Assembly: GCA_014800245.1 (NCBI GenBank) | Contig: JAAVGM010000024.1 | Location: 1 to 39,482 of the forward strand | DNA from: Bacteroidales bacterium | Lineage (GTDB): Bacteria > Bacteroidota > Bacteroidia > Bacteroidales > Muribaculaceae | Length of the DNA stretch: 39,482 nucleotides | Direction: 5' to 3' | Shown here: positions 34,348 through 39,482 of the stretch, in pieces | How the letters are laid out: every line of letters starts with the position of its first letter | How positions within the stretch are numbered: position 1 is the first letter of the stretch | Notes under the pieces: model-generated | Seen by the model: the letters and a program-made list of their open reading frames with translations, nothing else | Database searches by the model: none | Told to the model about the DNA's origin: nothing | Position numbers and translations under genes: made by a program

Positions 34348-35721
34348 ATGTATTGTAAAAGAATAATTGATACATATTTGAAAGAATGGGCTGAACGACC
34401 CATACATAAACCTGTATTGCTTAGAGGGGCAAGACAGGTCGGGAAATCAACTGCAATAAGACATTTAGGGGAGAATTTTAAAAGTTTTGTGGAGATAAAT
34501 TTTGAAAGAAATCCAGAATATAAAGAGCTTTTTAAGGATAATTTGGACATTAAAAGGATAGTATCTCAAATGGAAGCTCTTTCCGGAAGGAGCATCACTC
34601 CGGGGAAAACATTATTATTTTTTGACGAAATACAATTTTGTCAGGAGGCAATAATGTCACTACGATTCTTTAAGGAAGAACTTCCCCAACTCCATGTCAT
34701 AGCGGCAGGTTCTCTTTTGGAGTTTGCCTTATCTGAGCTGCCGACATTCGGGACTGGAAGAATCCACTCTATGTTTATGTATCCAATGTCGTTTGATGAA
34801 TTCCTTATAGCTATCGGTGAGGAAAAGCTAATGGCTCTTCGCAATGATTGCAGCTATAAAAATCCTCTCCCTTCACCGCTTCATGCCAAGCTCGTTGGGC
34901 TTCTGCGTTCATATATGTTAGTGGGAGGAATGCCGGAGGTGGTGGCAAAATGGGTTGAAGCTAAGGATTATTTACAATGTCAGGAACTTCAAGACGATAT
35001 AATATTGGGATATGAAGATGATTTTCCTAAATATAAATCTCGTGTAAATCCAGCCTTGTTGAGAACTACATTGAGGAGTGTGGCAATGCAATGTTCGAAG
35101 AAATTTTCGTATTCAGAAGTAGGAGGGGGCTATCGAGGGGAAGAGATAAAGAAAGCTCTCAATCTTTTGATCTTAGCGGGTCTTTGTATTCCGGTAGTTA
35201 AAACATCGGCAAACGGGATACCCCTGGGGAGTGAGGCTGATGATAGCTTCAGAAAAATCCTGTTGCTTGATTGCGGTCTGATGATGAGACTTGTTAATAT
35301 GTCAGGCGGGAATGTGACCGAACTTACAAATACTATTTTAACTGGAGATGAAATAGAACTTGTGAATAAGGGACCTATGGGCGAGCTTATCGCAGGACTT
35401 GAAATGATCAAATATAAGACGCCGAATCTCCGACATGAACTTTATTATTGGCAACGCGCTGCAAAGAATTCTATGGCGGAAGTGGATTATGTATCCGAAC
35501 ATAATATGCATATTTTACCAATAGAGGTTAAGGCCGGAATAAGAGGGGGAATGAAGAGTTTATGGATATTCATGCGTGAGAAGAAGCTTTCTCTTGCTTT
35601 GAGATGTTCTTTGGAGAATTTTGGAGAATTCAACTATGTTGATGGTTTGGATGAAGATTCGGAGAGGGAGGTGAAAATTTGTCCACTGTATGCAATGTCG
35701 CAGATCTCCTCAATAGTCTAA
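34348..35721 (+). CDS. AAA-type ATPase with DUF4143 domain
   Basis: 457 aa. Walker A is GARQVGKST (27-35) and Walker B is TLLFFDEIQ (about 90-98). SLLEFAL...MYPMSFDEFL follows, and a C-terminal DUF4143 nuclease-like domain ends with AEVDYVSEHNMHILPIEVKAG, a typical acidic-lysine active-site pattern of that fold. This group is very common and often multi-copy in Bacteroidales; its function is unknown, though links to mobile DNA and toxin-antitoxin behaviour have been suggested. Codon use is more AT-rich than in neighbours, which suggests acquisition. Confidence 0.88.
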   Translation: MYCKRIIDTYLKEWAERPIHKPVLLRGARQVGKSTAIRHLGENFKSFVEINFERNPEYKELFKDNLDIKRIVSQMEALSGRSITPGKTLLFFDEIQFCQEAIMSLRFFKEELPQLHVIAAGSLLEFALSELPTFGTGRIHSMFMYPMSFDEFLIAIGEEKLMALRNDCSYKNPLPSPLHAKLVGLLRSYMLVGGMPEVVAKWVEAKDYLQCQELQDDIILGYEDDFPKYKSRVNPALLRTTLRSVAMQCSKKFSYSEVGGGYRGEEIKKALNLLILAGLCIPVVKTSANGIPLGSEADDSFRKILLLDCGLMMRLVNMSGGNVTELTNTILTGDEIELVNKGPMGELIAGLEMIKYKTPNLRHELYYWQRAAKNSMAEVDYVSEHNMHILPIEVKAGIRGGMKSLWIFMREKKLSLALRCSLENFGEFNYVDGLDEDSEREVKICPLYAMSQISSIV

Positions 35722-35729
35722 ATTTAAAA

Positions 35730-35789
35730 GGAAAAGAAATAGGAGAAAACATGGCTTAATCAGCCCTTGTTTTCTCCTGTTTCTTTTAA
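35730..35789. terminator. bidirectional terminator
   Basis: AGGAGAAAACA near 35741 pairs with TGTTTTCTCCT near 35769, with flanking AAAAGAAA/TTTCTTTT, around a loop of about 16 nt. It lies between the convergent ATPase and DUF5723 genes. Confidence 0.85.
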
Positions 35790-35820
35790 ATTGAGATATC
35801 GAATTTCCGGGATTCTTGTT

Positions 35821-37212
35821 TTAGAAGGGGAAGTTTATACCGAGGTTGAAGCTGGCATTTGAATTCAATGGGATCCCCTGCTTGGCAAGTTTGCCGAGCG
35901 TGTGGTCCATGCCGAGGAAGAGGTTGAAGCCGGTGGTGTTCACATTCAACATCCATCCGAAGTCTGCTCCATATGTGCCTACACCGAGGTTGATATCTGC
36001 TGAGAATACTTTCACCGGAGCCACATTGGCCGAGAGACGGAACTGTGTGCTGGTGAAAGGACCGTAGATTCGTGTAGAGTTGACAAGACCGAAGTGGAGG
36101 TTGCGATAGTAAGGGAAGATATAATCCACACCGAAATTGAGGGTTGTGGCCAATCCGCGAGTGTAGGAGCTCTTAGCCTCATTCACCGAAAGCTGATAAA
36201 GCTTAGAGAAATCATCCTTCATATCCTTCCATTCATTCTTGAAAGAATTGTCGGCATCGCCATCAACATTGAATGTATATGCGTCAGTCTCGATGGTGCG
36301 TGTGCCATTAGTTGAAGCCCACTGAGTCTCGCCCCAGCTGATGAAGCCGAGGTCGAGCACGGCAGCCGAGAATTTGAAATCATTCCATTTATATTCCGCG
36401 CCGAGGTCGAATGCCATACCGAAACCCTGGATTCCGAAATTTTCAATCTTTGCTCCGGATACATAATCATAAGGCTGCATCCCGGTGTTTCCCTCCGGCT
36501 CATATCTCTTCTGGTCGAATCTGAACCCTCCGACAGAAGCGTATATATCCGCATTCGTGCGGGCAATCCAGTTGTCGGTACCAAGAGTCAGGTCGGCCTC
36601 CTTAAGCTTCGCCTGCAGAGCGCCCACGCCGATAAGGAATTTCACGGCAGCACCCGCACGCAATCCCGGCACCTGCTTGATGTCGCGCGAATGGTTGAAA
36701 GCGATCTGAGCGTAAGCATTGGCATCGGCGGCGAGATTATTTATTTCATAGGTTTTGTTGGATACGCCCTCCTTTGCAAGCTGGAAGAAAGATTTGGGCA
36801 CACTTACAGCAGCATTCGCCACGGCGGAGATAGAGACAGTGTTATAGCCGCCCCAAGCTTTGAAACCTCCGGAGATGATATCGATCTTCTCGTTGGTGGT
36901 GAGTTTGTCGCGGTTGCCGAATTTCTTCAAGGCTGAGGCCGCATCAACTTGAGGATTAGTGAAGAGAGCAGTGCGACCATTTACATTGTAAAGCACATCG
37001 GTGAGGTGGAGATTGCCTGCCACGCTTACATTGATGTTTCCCAGGCCGGGCATCGACACGAAGTTCTGGTCGTTGGCGAAAGCCGGGTTCATCTGGAAAC
37101 GATAATTGTAATTATCTAAGAAATAACCTGAATAGGTAGATTTCTGAGCGGATATGGGGAGTGCGGCTGCGGCAATAGCTGCGCAGAACGCTATTTTCTT
37201 AATTGCTTTCAT
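35821..37212 (-). CDS. DUF5723 outer-membrane beta-barrel protein
   Basis: 463 aa. A signal peptide (KKIAFCAAIAAAALPISAQ, cut after about residue 22) is followed by the DUF5723 pattern: GYFLDNYNYRFQMNPAFAN, a helical-beta alternation, and many amphipathic strands ending in NLGINFPF with a terminal aromatic residue, as expected for an outer-membrane barrel. Function unknown. Its start lies 6 bp after the stop of the lipoprotein gene upstream, so the two are made together and probably work together at the cell surface. Confidence 0.85.
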   Translation of the reverse strand: MKAIKKIAFCAAIAAAALPISAQKSTYSGYFLDNYNYRFQMNPAFANDQNFVSMPGLGNINVSVAGNLHLTDVLYNVNGRTALFTNPQVDAASALKKFGNRDKLTTNEKIDIISGGFKAWGGYNTVSISAVANAAVSVPKSFFQLAKEGVSNKTYEINNLAADANAYAQIAFNHSRDIKQVPGLRAGAAVKFLIGVGALQAKLKEADLTLGTDNWIARTNADIYASVGGFRFDQKRYEPEGNTGMQPYDYVSGAKIENFGIQGFGMAFDLGAEYKWNDFKFSAAVLDLGFISWGETQWASTNGTRTIETDAYTFNVDGDADNSFKNEWKDMKDDFSKLYQLSVNEAKSSYTRGLATTLNFGVDYIFPYYRNLHFGLVNSTRIYGPFTSTQFRLSANVAPVKVFSADINLGVGTYGADFGWMLNVNTTGFNLFLGMDHTLGKLAKQGIPLNSNASFNLGINFPF

Positions 37213-37218
37213 GATGGA

Positions 37219-38994
37219 TTATTCGAAGTCAGTGAGATAGAAACCGGAAACTTTAGCTTTGATGTTTTTGAGAGTGAGAGTCTGAGAAGGGGAAAGAGCC
37301 TCTTCCGAACCGGGGCGCACCACGGCTTCATACTTCACTCCGTCGAGACCCTTGATCTCTCCTGAGAGGGTGAGCACAATCTGTTCGCCATTGGCATTTG
37401 CCTTGATGTTGGCGTGATCCACTTTCACTCCTGTCATCACATTCCCATTCTTGTCGAGGGGATAGAGTGTAAGCTCCGCCCCGATAGGGAGAGTGCTATA
37501 CGCATCAGCTGTGATCTGAAGGGTGTTGATTGTAAGTTTATCGAGGTCTTCGTCGCTCCATCCATCATCAGAATCGCTATATACTATCACAGAGCCGTTC
37601 TCGCCTGTTTTGAGAGCGAGAGGGGCAAAGAAATCGTATGTGCCTTTCACGCCCGGAATGCTGTTGTCGAGCTGGAATCTGTTTACAGTCTGGCGAGGAA
37701 GCTCCGGATCCAGAAGATTGATCTCGATGCTCTGAGGGAGACCGCTTCCTGCAAGGATATCAGAGAGCGAAGAGAATTGCACATGCTGTATGTTCTTGGC
37801 ATAGCCCGGAAGAATTTCAGACGGGAGAGAAGGGGACACCACGAAATTGTAAGGACCGTCCACACCATATGCATCAGTGACGCGAATCAGTTCCCCGTTG
37901 TCGAGTTCGAACGGCTTGCGACCTTCGGGGCGCACAGATGCAAGTTCGAGACCTGTCTGGAAGTTAAGGCCATAAATTGCCATAGGGTTGTTGAGATTCA
38001 GATAGATCTGAGGATTGGCAAGGCGGAGGTTGGTCTCGTCGTTAGCCAAGAAGTCAGGAATGTCTGAAAGGGAAACAGGATCGATATTGAGCTGATCACC
38101 TTCAAGTCTATATTCAAGCACTCCGGAGAAATATGTGGCATGAAGCTCGCTTACAGTGGTGTTGATTTCAAATTCGATAGGATCATTTCCGGGAAGCTGA
38201 TTTTGATCATTCACCACTAAATCCATGTGGGCATCACGGAGTTTCACCTCTGAATCGAAGCTGAATTCCTGATTCCGGAGTGTGGCATCAGCCTTTGTGA
38301 AGTCAAGTGCTGTTGCAGTGACGGTGATTGTTCCTTTATGGTTGGAGTTGCCGGGACAATCAAGATTATCAACAGTCAAAATGCCTGATGATGGATTATA
38401 ATGATATGAGGAGGGGAGATTCACCATTGTGAGCCCCTTGAGGAATTGTATTTCTATGGATTTAAGCTTGATATCAGTAGTCTGTGCCAGTCCGGCTGCT
38501 GAGAGGCTCATCTCAATCTTCATAGGGTTGAATTCAAGAGCTGTAATCTCCTTGATAGATTCATCCACACCTGATGCAGAAATCTCCACGTTCTGAGGAT
38601 CTGAGCTTTGAAGATGATAGCTCAATGTCTGTGCAGCACGTGTCTTTGCCTGCGCCGGGAGATCAATAATGAATGTGGCATATGCCTTCTCGATGGAAGG
38701 TTGTGCGGCTGTGAAAGAAGCAACGTCGATAGGGTCGGAATTGAATTCTCCTGTCTGCGACACGGCATATACCTCTTTGCCGTCGAGATTCACGATTTTG
38801 ATTTGGCTGTCATCGTCAATTTCGATAATGTTTGATAGCTCAATTGCATCAAGGTTCACGGGAACCACAAGGTCTTTGACATTGACCTGGGTTGTCTTGT
38901 CGATGTCGCTGAGATCGTAGTTGTCGTCAACGCATCCTGCCAGAAGAACCATTGCGCTCAGAGGCACGCAAGTCTTTAGTAGAGTCTGTTTCAT
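37219..38994 (-). CDS. large surface or periplasmic lipoprotein, uncharacterised
   Basis: 591 aa. Signal peptide with lipobox (MVLLAGCVDD), then a mature N-terminus DDNYDLSDIDKTTQVNVKDLVVPVNLD that I have seen in Bacteroidales lipoproteins paired with DUF5723 barrels. The rest is beta-rich and built of repeated strand patterns (VTATALDFTKADATLRNQEF, VTADAYSTLPIGAELTLYPLDKNG) without recognisable catalytic residues. It is the first gene of a two-gene operon from the promoter at 39126-39157, with a leader of about 125 nt. Confidence 0.75.
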   Translation of the reverse strand: MKQTLLKTCVPLSAMVLLAGCVDDNYDLSDIDKTTQVNVKDLVVPVNLDAIELSNIIEIDDDSQIKIVNLDGKEVYAVSQTGEFNSDPIDVASFTAAQPSIEKAYATFIIDLPAQAKTRAAQTLSYHLQSSDPQNVEISASGVDESIKEITALEFNPMKIEMSLSAAGLAQTTDIKLKSIEIQFLKGLTMVNLPSSYHYNPSSGILTVDNLDCPGNSNHKGTITVTATALDFTKADATLRNQEFSFDSEVKLRDAHMDLVVNDQNQLPGNDPIEFEINTTVSELHATYFSGVLEYRLEGDQLNIDPVSLSDIPDFLANDETNLRLANPQIYLNLNNPMAIYGLNFQTGLELASVRPEGRKPFELDNGELIRVTDAYGVDGPYNFVVSPSLPSEILPGYAKNIQHVQFSSLSDILAGSGLPQSIEINLLDPELPRQTVNRFQLDNSIPGVKGTYDFFAPLALKTGENGSVIVYSDSDDGWSDEDLDKLTINTLQITADAYSTLPIGAELTLYPLDKNGNVMTGVKVDHANIKANANGEQIVLTLSGEIKGLDGVKYEAVVRPGSEEALSPSQTLTLKNIKAKVSGFYLTDFE

Positions 38995-39125
38995 TAAATT
39001 AAAGTATTATGTTGAATTAAAAGTTTATTTTTTGAGGGTAAGCGCCTCGTTAGATCTCGTTGGATAAGGAGAGTGGTTTTTATCATATCTGCAGGCTCTC
39101 TTGCCGAGTATGTCTTTATTGGGCG

Positions 39126-39157
39126 CAAAGATAGCAACTATTTTTAATTATTTCAAA
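39126..39157 (-). promoter_or_regulatory. promoter of lipoprotein-DUF5723 operon
   Basis: Minus strand: TTTG (complement of 39154-39157), 20 bp, TATCTTTG (complement of 39126-39133). Full consensus match. Confidence 0.75.
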
Positions 39158-39242
39158 TATAATCCAAAAATTGTTACAAAATGTGAAAATATTTTGGATT
39201 CTACATTAAGGCTCCATCCACTAAAATCTGTTAATGCCAGGG

Positions 39243-39335
39243 TCGCAGATGTGCCTTGGATATCGCTCTGCAGATTCAGGCGCATAGCGGGCTATGTAAC
39301 TGAATCAAAGAGCGATAGACAAGGTGTAGCTGCGA
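39243..39335 (+). ncRNA. 93-nt near-perfect hairpin, candidate structured RNA
   Basis: Five stacked helices, 36 bp in all: 39243-39248 with 39330-39335, 39250-39258 with 39320-39328, 39261-39269 with 39309-39317, 39273-39279 with 39300-39306, and 39283-39287 with 39292-39296, closed by a CGGG loop. The second helix contains three G-U pairs that would be A-C mismatches in the opposite strand, so a plus-strand RNA is favoured. A symmetric GA/GA step (39259-39260 with 39318-39319) fits a tandem sheared G-A. I found no plus-strand promoter with both boxes. Whether it is transcribed is unknown; it may be a palindromic repeat instead. Confidence 0.55.
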
Positions 39336-39395
39336 GACGGATGGTATCTTCAATAAAAATAATTTTTTTAAATATTATATAATGTTAATCCATCT

Positions 39396-39482
39396 GATAA
39401 AATAGTTACCTTTTGTCCGGCTCTTTTTGGCTCAAATATTCTTTTTCATCAGTCGCAACGCAAAGGTTGCTCCTTCTGAAAA
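39396..39482. repeat. palindromic element cut by window end (copy C)
   Basis: Shares GATAAAA, CTTTTTGGC and a 27-bp core (39450-39476, CAGTCGCA to TGCTCCTTC) with copy A in the same order, and GCAAC/GTTGC forms the apical stem. Only the left half is in the window. Apart from the promoter, the hairpin at 39243 and this element, I see nothing convincing in 38995-39482. Confidence 0.7.

Noticed and set aside
39101-39382. 93-aa plus-strand frame near the window end
   Set aside because: It crosses a promoter of the opposite strand and the 39243-39335 hairpin; no domain or promoter of its own.

Overview
The window looks like a chromosomal segment of a gut-type Bacteroidales bacterium. I favour Muribaculaceae or a close relative, but that is an inference from gene style only. 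Supporting signs: promoters match the Bacteroidetes pattern (TTTG, 19-20 bp, TAnnTTTG) at many gene starts; Shine-Dalgarno sequences are mostly absent and replaced by A-rich leaders; and Bacteroidetes-typical families occur (DUF4270 lipoprotein, DUF5723 outer-membrane protein, PpiD/SurA-like foldase, short starch-synthase-like protein, DUF4143 ATPase). Most genes are core housekeeping genes with small accessory patches between them.

Layout. 1-284: imperfect palindromes, no convincing gene. 285-6395: tex (minus), then metK behind a long structured leader, then a PpiD-like foldase. 6651-8837: rlmN and pdxA. 8910-15600: a lipid-headgroup cluster, namely a sugar-nucleotidyltransferase-like protein, an ATP-grasp protein, a CDP-alcohol phosphatidyltransferase, a HAD phosphatase, myo-inositol-phosphate synthase, a GtrA-like membrane protein and a PlsC/hemolysin-type acyltransferase. 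A convergent DagK-type lipid kinase follows. The gene content fits the inositol-lipid pathway described in Bacteroides: make inositol phosphate, join it to CDP-diacylglycerol, dephosphorylate. The nucleotidyltransferase and ATP-grasp proteins have no obvious step in it and may modify the headgroup further.

16749-21584: a thioredoxin-fold lipoprotein, trmD, tRNA-Thr(CGT), a PemK/MazF-like toxin-antitoxin pair, ridA and a Uup-like ABC-F ATPase. 21585-23431 is a small accessory patch: 33-bp tandem repeats, an AbiEi-type antitoxin with an operator-like inverted repeat, an internally deleted AbiEii toxin remnant, and a GIY-YIG nuclease-domain protein. 23582-29098 is a minus-strand block: a starch-synthase-like protein, a DUF4270 lipoprotein, a CapA-like protein, a second ABC-F ATPase with one degenerate ATP site, and a Dabb-domain protein. 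29391-32040: panC, panD and ffh. 32122-35721: a membrane Ser/Thr kinase divergent from a putative DNA-binding protein, then an AAA/DUF4143 ATPase behind another set of 33-bp tandem repeats. 35821-38994: a lipoprotein and DUF5723 barrel pair. 38995-39482: a promoter, a 93-nt near-perfect RNA hairpin and a repeat cut by the window edge.

The most notable unexplained structure is a family of intergenic palindromic elements. Three copies (18832-19016, 19522-19648, 39396-end) share a 27-bp core whose stem shows two compensatory base-pair changes. A separate 93-nt hairpin lies at 39243-39335. The metK leader (promoter at 2464, start at 2753) also stands out: complementary segments close it at both ends, and it carries a 76-codon open frame without a start codon.
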